64,000 bases of DNA from Candidatus Mycobacterium methanotrophicum (GTDB taxonomy: Bacteria > Actinomycetota > Actinomycetes > Mycobacteriales > Mycobacteriaceae). Within the stretch, counting starts at the first letter, position 1. Each line of letters starts with the position of its first letter. The stretch covers positions 218,731 through 282,730 of the forward strand of contig NZ_CP097321.1 of the NCBI RefSeq assembly GCF_023515995.1, written 5' to 3'. Of this stretch, positions 26,944 to 35,996 are shown piece by piece. The translations under genes and the position numbers were made by a program. The notes under the pieces were generated by a model. The model was not told the DNA's origin. It saw nothing but the letters and a program-made list of their open reading frames with translations, and did not search any database.

Positions 26944-27315
26944 TCAGAGCAGCTCTGCGCCGCGGTCACCACAGTAGAAGGCCAACGCATAATTTGGCGT
27001 CGAGAAGTAGATTCGCGAGCCCTTCGGAAAGAAGATGACATCTTTGGCCTTCGCCACGAGCGTCTGGCCAGTGTCCTTGTTCTCTAGGAGGAACTCGCCT
27101 TCCAGGACGACCTTCATCTCGTCGTAGGTGTAGGTGTAGAGCAGCGGCTCCTCGGTGTGCTTGAGTTCGAAGAAACCCGAACACATCCGGCTGCCCTCAG
27201 GATTTTCGTAGACATCCCTGATGAACCCCTCGGTATGCGGGATCTCCATCGAAGGCAGGTCCTTCCACGCATCCGAGGCCACCCGGAACGGCGCTTGTAC
27301 GGTGATCGGCTCCAT
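26944..27315 (-). CDS. EutQ-like cupin protein
   Basis: About 123 residues from ATG 27315 (an in-frame start at 27381 is possible). Single cupin barrel: LLYTYTYDEMKVVLEGEFLL and KDVIFFPKGSRIYFSTPNYA, resembling ethanolamine-utilisation EutQ-type cupins. It is the first gene of the demethylase operon, 15 bases before dmmA. Cupins of this sort often accompany amine catabolism; a role in sensing or handling the amine or aldehyde is inference. Confidence 0.8.
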   Translation of the reverse strand: MEPITVQAPFRVASDAWKDLPSMEIPHTEGFIRDVYENPEGSRMCSGFFELKHTEEPLLYTYTYDEMKVVLEGEFLLENKDTGQTLVAKAKDVIFFPKGSRIYFSTPNYALAFYCGDRGAELL

Positions 27316-27719
27316 CTCAATTCCATTTCGCTGCAGGTAACGATTGCAACTAACAGGAAACCAGGCGATTATTACAAACACATCAACCGCTTGTTTCCTT
27401 ACGCGACCTCAAACATCTTCGTGGTGGATTCTGCGGCGCGACTAGTTAGAGAGGGTGTTTCGTAGGTGTTTACCCTGCAGCCGTAGCGACTTCCGTGGCG
27501 ATCGCCTGCAAGGCTATCGATCGCCACCCGCCGATCAGATTACCGCCCGGGAATTAAATTCACCACCAGTAGACATGAGTTTAGCCGTTAGATCCCGTCG
27601 ACAGGTGTGATTTCTGGATCGTTGTGACCTGATCGGTGTGTCCGGTGTGACTCGGCCGCGACCGCGACGAAGCGGATGAATGATGCTCGCCCAGATGTTC
27701 GAGGTTCCGCGGCTTCGGC
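27316..27719 (-). promoter_or_regulatory. Upstream region of the demethylase operon
   Basis: No gene. It holds a perfect 10-bp inverted repeat GTGGCGATCG-13 bases-CGATCGCCAC at 27495-27527, a candidate operator or hairpin, and an AT-richer stretch near 27360-27390 (minus: TGTTTGTAATAATCG) that could hold the promoter. No start point can be fixed from sequence. Confidence 0.45.
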
Positions 27720-27935
27720 CCTGACCCTGCCGGTGGCGTGGCGCACGGCCAAACCCGCAATCGGCTCCACCGCGCGGCCGAACGCACCATACCCTTCGAG
27801 TTCGCCGTCTACAGCCTCGCCGTTTGCCCGGTACACCCTGCACGGCTATCACCCCGACAACCTCTATATCCGCCGCCGCGGGCAGCACGGATCTCGGCAC
27901 AAGCAGGCGGAAAAGTGTTCCAACAGAACTCACGC
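27720..27935 (+). pseudogene. DDE transposase C-terminal remnant
   Basis: Two frames give RNRLHRAAERTIPFEFAVYS then YTLHGYHPDNLYIRRR, together resembling the C-terminus of an IS701/IS4-type transposase (...VERTLPF...WYALHGHHPDD...). A frameshift lies near 27830. No start or catalytic core remains. Confidence 0.55.
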
Positions 27936-28102
27936 CGGGCGTGTCGACCGCCACGATGATGGGACCACCTTGACCAGGGTTTAGCCAGCCTCATTGGACC
28001 ACCCGTTTGCCAGTTATGGGACCACCGGCGTGTCGCGCCGGTGGCTGCTCGATTACTGGGTCGGATCGCTTCATGTCAATCGATGTGAAGGAGGTCCGCT
28101 GA

Positions 28103-28875
28103 ATGTATCGGGAGGTTTCGGTGATCGAGGTACGTGAGCTGTTGCGGGTGTGGATGTCAGGGGTCGGCTTGCGCCGGGTGGCTTCATTGGCCGGGGCGGA
28201 CCGCAAGACCGCACGCGACTATACGAACGCGGCGGTGTTGGCGGGGCTGGATCGTGGCGGTGATCTGGATCAGCTCACCGACGAGTTGATCGGCGCGGTG
28301 ATCGAGGCGGTGCGTCCGGGCCGGCCGGATGGCCACGGGCAGACGTGGGAAGTGTTGCGCGCCAACCATGATCAGATCGTCAAGTGGGTGGAAGAGGGTC
28401 TGACGGTAGTCAAGATCTGCGATTTGTTGGCGCGGCGTGGCATCATGGTGCCGCAGCGGACCCTGCACCGGTGCTGCACGCAGTGCACCGGCTATCGGGG
28501 CCGCGGGGCCGCTGGCACGGTGCCGGTGACCGACGGTGAGCCTGGTGTGGAGTGCCAGATCGGCTTCGGCCGGATGGGCAAGGTCTTCGACGCCGAATCG
28601 GGGCGCAACCCGGTGGTGCACGCGCTGATCTTCACCGCGGTCTACTCGCGGCACATGTTCGTGTGGCTGACGTTCACCCAGACGCTAGAAGCGATCATCG
28701 CCGGCTGTGAGGCGGCCTGGGCATTCTTCGATGGCGTCTTCAAGGTGTTGATCCCGGATAACATGACACCTATTGTGCCCAAGGCGGATTCAACCGACCC
28801 GCAGTTCAGTATAGGGTGGACGGAGTACTCGCAAGCCCGCGGATTTTTCACCGACCCGGCCAGGGCGGCCCACCC
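28103..28875 (+). pseudogene. istA: IS21 IstA, N-terminal part
   Basis: ATG 28103 behind GGAGGTCCGCTGA. HTH (LLRVWMSGVGLRRVASLAGA, DRKTARDYT) and the first half of the DDE core (GFGRMGKVFDAESG, KVLIPDNMTPIVPKAD). Coding continues to SQARGFFTDPARAAHP, then RIT sequence begins. Confidence 0.85.
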
Positions 28876-28944
28876 GTGCGACTATCCCGAGGATTTGGTT
28901 ATCCCGAGTGTCCGGCGTTGATGCAGGTCGAAGCCGTCTGTAGT
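28876..28944. repeat. RIT left terminal inverted repeat, outer part
   Basis: 69 of the 92 bases, starting GTGCGACTATCCCGAGGATT; the remaining 23 are at 30837-30859 beyond the IS5. Confidence 0.92.
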
Positions 28945-28953
28945 GACGTTTTC

Positions 28954-29340
28954 TCAGTAATTTCCGCGTTGGAGAGTCGATAGTACGATCGCGGCGGCAA
29001 CAACTGCGCCAATCCTGGTTGGGCACAGGCGGATTCGACGGAGGCAGCGCCAACGCTGTTTGAGTTCGGCGTTGGCGCGTTCACCGATGGCACGCGCCGC
29101 GGTGAGCAGCATGTTGTAGCTCTGATTCTCCACGGCCAGGCCGCGGCCCTTGACCGGAGTGTGCACCCCGATCCCCGCTCCTTCGTAGCCCTTGTCGGCC
29201 AGCGTCGGCACCCCGTCGGCCGCGGACTTGTACAGCGCGCCCAGGCAGTGCGCGCGGGCGGCGGTGATGTCGTGCACGCTGCCCGGCTCGACCTCGCTCG
29301 ACCACACCGGGAACCCGCCCGGGTCGGCCAGTATCTGCAC
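28954..29340 (-). pseudogene. IS5 transposase (outer copy), C-terminal half
   Basis: Identical to the C-terminal half of the inner gene (VQILADPGGFPVWSSEVEPG to STLQRGNY). The N-terminal half is at 30290-30700. Confidence 0.9.
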
Positions 29341-29343
29341 ATT

Positions 29344-30286
29344 GACGTTTTCTCAGTAATTTCCGCGTTGGAGAGTCGATAGTACGATCGCGGCGGCAAC
29401 AACTGCGCCAATCCTGGTTGGGCACAGGCGGATTCGACGGAGGCAGCGCCAACGCTGTTTGAGTTCGGCGTTGGCGCGTTCACCGATGGCACGCGCCGCG
29501 GTGAGCAGCATGTTGTAGCTCTGATTCTCCACGGCCAGGCCGCGGCCCTTGACCGGAGTGTGCACCCCGATCCCCGCTCCTTCGTAGCCCTTGTCGGCCA
29601 GCGTCGGCACCCCGTCGGCCGCGGACTTGTACAGCGCGCCCAGGCAGTGCGCGCGGGCGGCGGTGATGTCGTGCACGCTGCCCGGCTCGACCTCGCTCGA
29701 CCACACCGGGAACCCGCCCGGGTCGGCCAGTATCTGCACATTGCCGCCCTGGGTTTTGTGCTTGCCCGAATACCACCGGTGATGGCCGGCCTCGTTGCGC
29801 TCGTCCACCCGGTCGATGGCGATCAGCGTCCCGTCCAGCGTCACGTGCGACCACTGTTCGGCCTTGGCCCGGTCGAGCACTTCGTGCAGGTCAGGAGCTT
29901 GTTCGGCGATCACGTCGATCGCCTCGTGCAGATAGCGGTAGCTGGTGGAGATCGGCAGCCCGGCCTCCATCGCCAACAACCGGATCGGGGCGTCGTCGCG
30001 GAACCACCGCAGCACCAGCTTGGCCTGCGTGCGCACCGTACCCGACCGCCGCCCGGCCCGCGTTCTGATCTCGCGCCGGTGAACGTGCAGCAGCGCGGTC
30101 ACATGCAGCAGGGTTTCCTCCGGCACGTCGCAGATGGCAGAGTAGGTGAACACGTGGGGTCCTTTGCAGCGGAGCGGGTTTCCTCGTCGAAACCGAATCC
30201 TTGAGCAAGGACCCCACGCCCAGCCACTACGACACGCCTGAAACTCCAGTCACAACAAACTCACAAGCCCCAAGTGAGAAAACCTC
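29344..30286 (-). mobile_element. IS5-family element, inner complete copy
   Basis: 943 bp with a 3-bp duplication ATT (29341-29343 and 30287-30289), inserted in the middle of the outer copy's transposase in the same orientation. Confidence 0.93.
29353..30153 (-). CDS. IS5-family transposase
   Basis: 266 residues, intact. HTH region near the start (LLAMEAGLPISTSYRYLHEA) and a DDE_Tnp_4-type core: WSHVTLDGTLIAIDRVDE, ADPGGFPVWSSEVEPGSVHD, TLADKGYEGAG and a terminal NAELKQRWRCLRR. Spans almost the whole 943-bp element. Confidence 0.9.
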   Translation of the reverse strand: MFTYSAICDVPEETLLHVTALLHVHRREIRTRAGRRSGTVRTQAKLVLRWFRDDAPIRLLAMEAGLPISTSYRYLHEAIDVIAEQAPDLHEVLDRAKAEQWSHVTLDGTLIAIDRVDERNEAGHHRWYSGKHKTQGGNVQILADPGGFPVWSSEVEPGSVHDITAARAHCLGALYKSAADGVPTLADKGYEGAGIGVHTPVKGRGLAVENQSYNMLLTAARAIGERANAELKQRWRCLRRIRLCPTRIGAVVAAAIVLSTLQRGNY

Positions 30287-30289
30287 ATT

Positions 30290-30700
30290 GCCGCCCTGGG
30301 TTTTGTGCTTGCCCGAATACCACCGGTGATGGCCGGCCTCGTTGCGCTCGTCCACCCGGTCGATGGCGATCAGCGTCCCGTCCAGCGTCACGTGCGACCA
30401 CTGTTCGGCCTTGGCCCGGTCGAGCACTTCGTGCAGGTCAGGAGCTTGTTCGGCGATCACGTCGATCGCCTCGTGCAGATAGCGGTAGCTGGTGGAGATC
30501 GGCAGCCCGGCCTCCATCGCCAACAACCGGATCGGGGCGTCGTCGCGGAACCACCGCAGCACCAGCTTGGCCTGCGTGCGCACCGTACCCGACCGCCGCC
30601 CGGCCCGCGTTCTGATCTCGCGCCGGTGAACGTGCAGCAGCGCGGTCACATGCAGCAGGGTTTCCTCCGGCACGTCGCAGATGGCAGAGTAGGTGAACAC
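30290..30700 (-). pseudogene. IS5 transposase (outer copy), N-terminal half
   Basis: Identical to residues 1 to about 139 of the inner gene (MFTYSAICDVPEETLLHVTA to KHKTQGGN), then runs into the inner copy's end. Confidence 0.9.
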
Positions 30701-30836
30701 GTGGGGTCCTTTGCAGCGGAGCGGGTTTCCTCGTCGAAACCGAATCCTTGAGCAAGGACCCCACGCCCAGCCACTACGACACGCCGAAAACTCCAGTCAC
30801 ACCAGACTCACGAGCCCCAAGTGAGAAAACCTCAGT

Positions 30837-30859
30837 ACGGATTCCTCGGGATAACTATT
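30837..30859. repeat. RIT left terminal inverted repeat, inner part
   Basis: ACGGATTCCTCGGGATAACT and three more bases, complementary to 38887-38909. Confidence 0.9.
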
Positions 30860-30907
30860 CGTGCTTACGCTGCCCGTCTCTGTCGTGTATCTGGAGAGGA
30901 GCAGCAA

Positions 30908-32149
30908 ATGAGCGGATCTGTGGGCGGGGTGATCGGGCGGGCAGACGACGTGGTTGCCGGGCTGGGGCATGCGTCGTCGACGTTGTGGCAGTACCGGTGG
31001 GCGTGGTCGCAGTTCGAGTCGTTCTGTTCACGCGAGGGCACGGACGAGGTCACGGACGACGTCGTCGCGTCTTTCTTACGGTTCGTGGCCGAGGAGCACC
31101 GGCAGGGGCGGATCAAGGATTGGAAACGCAAGCTGCTGCGCAAGTCGGCGTTGGTGCTGGCCGAGGTGGCGGTGACGGGTTCGTACCGGTGGCGGCAGTC
31201 GCGCCGGTCGCACCCGAATGACGTGCTGAACGTTGCGTTCCGGCCGGTTCAGGAGCAGTTCGAGGCGTGGCTCGATCATCGCAGGCTGGCGGCGGCGACG
31301 CGGGAGCTGTATGCGACGGTGTCCCGCACGGTGTTGGCCTGGCTGCCCGAGCGTGGTGTGTCCGCTATCGAGGGCCTCTCGCGCGCGGACGTATCGGCTG
31401 CGGTGGTGTTTCTCGGCAGTCGCTACCAGGTGGGGAGCATGCGGACCGTGGTGTCGGCGTTGCGGGTGCTGTGCCGCTTCTTGGAGGATGCCGGCTGCCG
31501 TGCGGGACTGTCCGCGGCGGTGCCAGCGATGTTCGCTCGGCGTCGCAGGTCGGTGGCGGTGCTGGCCGTTGATCGGATCGAGCAGCTGGTCAACTCCCCG
31601 GATCCGGCCACGGGGCAAGGGCTTTGCGACCGGGCGTTGCTGCTGTTGGCGGCCAGGACGGGTCTGCGCCCCGTCGACATCGTGGGTCTGCGCCTGGGTG
31701 ATATTGATTGGCGGCAGGGACAGATCACCCTGACCCAGCACAAGACCGGGACGGTGTTGACGCTGCCGCTGCTGGCCGATGTCGGTGACGCGATCGCCGG
31801 CTACCTGTTGTACGGCAGGCCCGCCGGTGCCGCCGACGAGCACATGTTCCTGCGAACCAAGGCGCCGTTCACCGCCCTGTCACCGGTCAACGATCTGTAT
31901 CACGTCGCGGCCCGGGCCTTTGCCCGCACCCGGATCCCTGCGCAGGGCGGCGCGGGCCACGGTTTTCGCGTGCTGCGAGCATCGCTGGCGACCCGGATGC
32001 TCGAAGGCGACACACCGCTGCCGGTGATATCCGGCGCTCTGGGGCATCGGGGAATCGACTCTGCCAAGCACTATCTCGCCGCGGACGAGGAACGCATGCG
32101 GGCCTGCTGCCTGGACTTCACGGGCCTCGAACCGTCGGCGATGTCATGA
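30908..32149 (+). CDS. RIT tyrosine recombinase 1
   Basis: 413 residues from ATG 30908 behind GGAGAGGAGCAGCAA. N-terminal SAM-like domain, then the catalytic domain with Arg in LLLAARTGLRPVDIVGLRLG, the HGFRVLRASLATRMLEG box, the GHRG histidine and the HYLAAD tyrosine, so all catalytic residues are present. Its stop overlaps the start of recombinase 2 (ATGA at 32146-32149), the usual RIT arrangement. It probably acts at the 92-bp terminal repeats with its two partners. Confidence 0.9.
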   Translation: MSGSVGGVIGRADDVVAGLGHASSTLWQYRWAWSQFESFCSREGTDEVTDDVVASFLRFVAEEHRQGRIKDWKRKLLRKSALVLAEVAVTGSYRWRQSRRSHPNDVLNVAFRPVQEQFEAWLDHRRLAAATRELYATVSRTVLAWLPERGVSAIEGLSRADVSAAVVFLGSRYQVGSMRTVVSALRVLCRFLEDAGCRAGLSAAVPAMFARRRRSVAVLAVDRIEQLVNSPDPATGQGLCDRALLLLAARTGLRPVDIVGLRLGDIDWRQGQITLTQHKTGTVLTLPLLADVGDAIAGYLLYGRPAGAADEHMFLRTKAPFTALSPVNDLYHVAARAFARTRIPAQGGAGHGFRVLRASLATRMLEGDTPLPVISGALGHRGIDSAKHYLAADEERMRACCLDFTGLEPSAMS

Positions 32150-32183
32150 CCGGGTTCATCAGCGGCCTGGCCGCCCCCATCAG
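32146..32183 (+). pseudogene. RIT tyrosine recombinase 2, first codons
   Basis: ATG at 32146 gives MTGFISGLAAPIS, which joins SDAQHLLELKHAIGLPYQTS at 36939 once the TniA/TniB-like element and one copy of its 5-bp duplication (ATCAG at 32179-32183) are removed. Confidence 0.8.
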
Positions 32184-32409
32184 CAGCCTGCTGTTGAGCG
32201 ACGCTGTGGGTGAGCACGACGGGGTCGTGGCGCGTCACGTGAGTTGAGGACGGTCCGGACTGGGGGGGTGTCGGGCGGGTCGGGCGTGAGTGGTGGCGTC
32301 ACCGCGAGGACGGCCGGTCTACGGTTCGGGTGATCTTGAAAGTCGACGGCCCTTCCCACGGGCTTTGGCAGGACTGCGGGAAGGGCCGTCCGAATACGCC
32401 CGGAGGCGC

Positions 32410-33049
32410 AGTGCTCAGTGTAGGAGCAGATCCCGTTGTGGTTGAACGCCAGTTGTGCTCGGGCGGGCTGGGGTGCCCGCAGTGCGGGGGGCGGCTGGCG
32501 CCGTGGGGGCACATGCCGCGCCACGGTTTGTGCGCCGGGCCGCGGCGGTGGTGGCCCGGATTCGGCCGCGGCGGGCGATCTGTTCGAGCGCGGCAGGCTG
32601 TGGCCGCTCGCACGTGTTGTTGCCCCGGCTCTGCCTGGGACGACGGGTCGATCCGGTGGCGGTGATCTGGGCGGCGCTGTTGGCCCGGGCGTCGGGTTGG
32701 GGGTGGCGGCGGATCTGTGCGGCGGCGGGTCGCCCGGCCTCGACAGTGCGGGGCTGGCTGTCGCGGTTCGCCGAGCATGCCGAGCCGATCCGGGTGGGGT
32801 TCGCGCGGCTGGAACACCTGGCCGACACCGGCGCCCGACATGGTTCGCCTGACACCGGCGGCGAGCCCGCTGGCTGATGCGGTCGCCCAGATCGGGGCGG
32901 CGTGCGCGGCGGTGCGCCGCATGGCCGGTTCGGCGGTGTTCGAGGTGTCGGCGGCGGAGTTGGTGGCGGCGTGCTCGGGTGGCTGGCTGTTGGGGATGCG
33001 GCCGCCGACGGTCGCGGTGTTGCCGATCGACACAAGCTCGCATCTGTGA
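32410..33049 (+). pseudogene. DUF6431-like zinc-finger protein, frameshifted
   Basis: Three frames in succession give CPQCGGRLAPWGHMPRHG, then RIRPRRAICSSAAGCGRSHV and WGWRRICAAAGRPASTVRGW, then LADAVAQIGAACAAVRRM. This matches the plan of DUF6431 proteins encoded before some integrase-core transposases: a CxxC zinc finger, then an HTH. At least two frameshifts are needed. Confidence 0.65.
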
Positions 33050-33726
33050 CTGGCCGCCGTGATGGGTCAGGGTCGACCGCGTCACTGCCGTCGAGCATGG
33101 AAAGCGTTGAGGCGTCGAACCAATGCCAACTCCGAAGAAGACACGGGCGGATCGAGCGCGTGATATCGCTCTGTATCGGTACTCGCTGATCCGGCCGCTG
33201 GCCGATCCGAACCTGTCTGCGACTGAACGAGGCCGGCTGGTGCGGGATATGGCCGCCCAGGTCCATATCGGGCCGTTCGGGCAGCCGGCGGAGGTGTCGC
33301 GGGCCAGCCTGGACCGCTGGATTCGAGCGTGGCGGGCCGGCGGGTTCGACGCGCTGCTCCCAGCGCAGCGCCAGATCACCCCGCGCACCGAGGCTGAGGT
33401 GCTGGAGCTGGCGGCGCGGCTCAAGCAGGAACACCCCGCACGCACCGCGGCCCATATCGCCCGCATCATCGCCGCGCAGCAGGGCTGGGCGCCCTCGGCG
33501 CGGACCCTGCAACGCCACTTCGCCCGCCTGGAGCTCAACACCCGCGGCGACGGCAACCCGCCGGCGGCGTTCGGCCGGTTCGAGGCCACCGAACCCGACG
33601 AGATGTGGATCAGCGACGGCCTGCACGGCCCGATCATCGACGGGAAACGGGCGGTGCTGTTCGCCCTGCTCGACGACCACTCCCGTTTCGTGCCGGGGCA
33701 TCGGTGGGGCCACGGCGAGGACACCC

Positions 33727-35165
33727 CGTAATGCCTCATGTAAATATGCCCGCGAAACCTGATCCATGCCTCACGTAGGAATGCCCGCGAAATCAGGGTC
33801 AGCTGGCCGTCTTGTTCGTGGTGCGGATGCCGGATCTGACGTCGGGCAGGGCGGCGGGTATAGAGGCGAGGTAGAGCTGCTCGGTCTTGTCCTTGGCGGG
33901 TCTGAGCAGGGCAGCCTGCAGGTCGGCGATCTGGCGGGCGATCGCGGCCGGGTTGAGGCTGTGTCGGTAGGTGAGCAGCTCCGATTTCTGCGCCGCTGAG
34001 AGGACCCCGGCGGCCAGCAACCGGTCCAGCGGGGTCATGGGCTTGTCGTAGAGCCGGCGGCGTTGACCGTCGCGGCTGCAGCCGTAGCCGATGGGTTTGA
34101 TGGTGGGGGTCAGGTAGTTGAGCCGGTCGTTGACCAGGTGCCAGAGCCGGTTGAGCACCGCGCGTTCCTCGTCGGTGTCGTAGCGGTAGTAGAGTCCGTA
34201 TCGGCGCACCAGGTGGTTGTTCTTGGACTCGATCGTGGCCTGATCGTTCTTCTTGTAGGGCCGTGAGCGGGTGAAGAAGATCTCCATCTGCGCCGCCCAC
34301 TTGATGACAGCCTTGTTCAGGAACTCGGTCCCGTTGTCGACGTCCAAACCGGTTACCTCATAAGGTATTTCATGCACTCCTGCTTTCAGTGCGCCCAGGA
34401 TGTGGGTGTTGGCGTTGTTGCGCACGGTGCGGGTGAACACCCAGCCGGTATGGACATCGGTGAGGTTGAGGGTGCGGGCGAACTCGCCTTTGAGTGTTGG
34501 GCCGCAATGCGCGACCGTATCACCCTCGAAGAAACCGGGTTCGTCTTCTACCTCATCGCCAGCCCTGCGAACCTTGATCGAATTCCGCAGCAGCGGTGAG
34601 GGTGTCGTCGTCGAAACACCACTGATCTGGTCCCTGGCCTTCGCCGGCGCCAGATAGCGGTCAATCGTCGCCGCGCTCATCTCCAGCAGCTCGGCACGCA
34701 CGTCCGGGCTGTAGCGGTCACGACCGAAGGCCAGCTCATCGTGGCGTTGCAGGCCGTCGAGCTGCAAGCGCATCGAAGCAGCCAAATACTTCCCGCACTG
34801 CCCACCCGAGGCGGCCCAAACCCTTTGCAGCACCTTGAGCGCGTCGTAGGAAAACTTCACAGCCCTGGGCTTGCGGGGCCGCTTCGCCACATTGCGCCCC
34901 GGCCCCGGTGGCCGCTTTGCCGCTGCCGTGAGCCTGCGGCGGGCGTTGTCGCGCGACCAGCCCGTCACCTCAACGATCTGGTCCAGAATCTGCCCCCTGT
35001 TCTTCTTCGAGGCCTTCACATACGCCTTGGCGTACCTGGTGGTGATCTCGGCACGAGACGTCATCGACAACCCACATTCCATGCCTAACGACGGTCACCG
35101 TTTCGCGGGCATTCTTATGTGAGGCACCGAGGGTGTTTCGCGGGCACTTTTCGTGAGTCAAGTCG
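33727..35165 (-). mobile_element. ISrve copy B, complete
   Basis: 1439 bp with a 5-bp duplication CACCC (33722-33726 and 35166-35170). Ends are CGTAATGCCTCATG and, inverted, CGACTTGACTCACG. At each end the motif TGCCTCA...ATGCCCGCGAAA occurs twice in tandem, so binding sites are doubled. I do not recognise the named IS group; ISNCY/IS481-like is possible. Confidence 0.88.
33799..35082 (-). CDS. ISrve integrase-core transposase
   Basis: 427 residues from ATG 35082 (an internal ATG at 35064 is equally plausible). N-terminal HTH region (ITTRYAKAYVKASKKNRGQI, VTGWSRDNARRRL), DDE core: FFEGDTVAHCGPTLKGEF, GLDVDNGTEFLN, NDQATIESKNNHLVRRYG, and a C-terminal helical domain. Used here as the reference for the two broken copies at 16397-22364 and 47134-47369. 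Confidence 0.9.
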   Translation of the reverse strand: MECGLSMTSRAEITTRYAKAYVKASKKNRGQILDQIVEVTGWSRDNARRRLTAAAKRPPGPGRNVAKRPRKPRAVKFSYDALKVLQRVWAASGGQCGKYLAASMRLQLDGLQRHDELAFGRDRYSPDVRAELLEMSAATIDRYLAPAKARDQISGVSTTTPSPLLRNSIKVRRAGDEVEDEPGFFEGDTVAHCGPTLKGEFARTLNLTDVHTGWVFTRTVRNNANTHILGALKAGVHEIPYEVTGLDVDNGTEFLNKAVIKWAAQMEIFFTRSRPYKKNDQATIESKNNHLVRRYGLYYRYDTDEERAVLNRLWHLVNDRLNYLTPTIKPIGYGCSRDGQRRRLYDKPMTPLDRLLAAGVLSAAQKSELLTYRHSLNPAAIARQIADLQAALLRPAKDKTEQLYLASIPAALPDVRSGIRTTNKTAS

Positions 35166-35996
35166 CACCCTGGGCATGCAGGCCGCGCTGCACGACGCGG
35201 TCAAAACCCACGGCTGCCCACGAAACCTATACTGTGACAACGGCTCTGCGTATTCCTCGAATCAACTGGCTTGGTCGGTGGCGGTGCTGGATATCCGGCT
35301 GGTGCACAGCAGGCCAGGAAGACCTCAAGGGCGCGGAAAAATCGAGAGATGGAACCGCACCGTGCGCGACCAATTCCTGGTCGAGATCCAAGCCGCCGGC
35401 GGAGTCGATTCGCTCGATGAGCTGAACCGGTTGTTCACCGCATGGTGCCACCAGCAGTATCACCGGGCCGTGCATTCCGAAACCGGCGCCACCCCCGCAG
35501 CGCGCTACCACGCCGAAGGCCGCACCCACCCACCCCGACCGGATACCGCGCTGCTGCGGCGGGCATTTTTGTGGCGTGAGCAGCGCAGAGTCACCGCCAC
35601 CGCCACGGTTTCACTGCACGGCAACCGCTATCAGGTCGACGCCGCTCTGGTCGGGCGCGTCGTGGACCTGCTGTTCACCCCGTTCGACCTGACCATCATC
35701 GACGTCGAATACCAGGGCAAGACGATGGGCCGGGCCGTACCGCACACCATCGGCCGCCACACCCACCCCGCGGTCAAACCCAGCGCCACCGCCCCCGCCG
35801 AAGCCACCGGAATCGACTACCTGCACCTACTCGAACAAGCACACCAAGCCGACGTGGGCCAGGCGATCAACTACCTCGCCCTGGCCGGCGACGACCCCGA
35901 ACCAACCCAACACAACCAGGATGACCAGGAAAACACCTGACCCACAACACCATTCACCTCAACCACCGGGCCAGCCCCGGGGAACGGACCACCACC

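Larger units (their letters stand above)
28945..30833 (-). mobile_element. IS5-family element (outer copy) containing an identical inner copy
   Basis: Target duplication AGT (28942-28944 and 30834-30836). Length 1889 = 943 + 3 + 943, exactly one IS inserted in another with its own 3-bp duplication. Ends are GACGTTTTCTCAG and, inverted, GAGGTTTTCTCAC. Confidence 0.93.
33123..35940 (+). pseudogene. Integrase-core (TniA-like) transposase split by ISrve copy B
   Basis: The 5' part (33123-33726) has an N-terminal HTH (ASLDRWIRAWRAGGFDALLP) and the first catalytic Asp in DEMWISDGLHGPIIDG. The 3' part (35166-35940) resumes with LGMQAALHDAVKTHGCPRNL, the second Asp in YCDNGSAYSS and Glu in GRGKIERWNRTVRD, followed by the Mu-type C-terminal beta domain (SLHGNRYQVDAALVGRVVDL). 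Without the ISrve the frame is open through both parts. Confidence 0.85.

Noticed and set aside
15455..27942. Target duplication for IS21-B from its two outer flanks
   Set aside because: The flanks (GGTCGGCGG and, complemented, CGCCCGGCG) do not give a clean duplication, so the two ends may have separate histories even though istB halves match.
32180..34300. 706-codon minus-strand ORF
   Set aside because: Crosses several element boundaries (ISrve copy B and the TniA-like element) antisense or out of frame to real genes.
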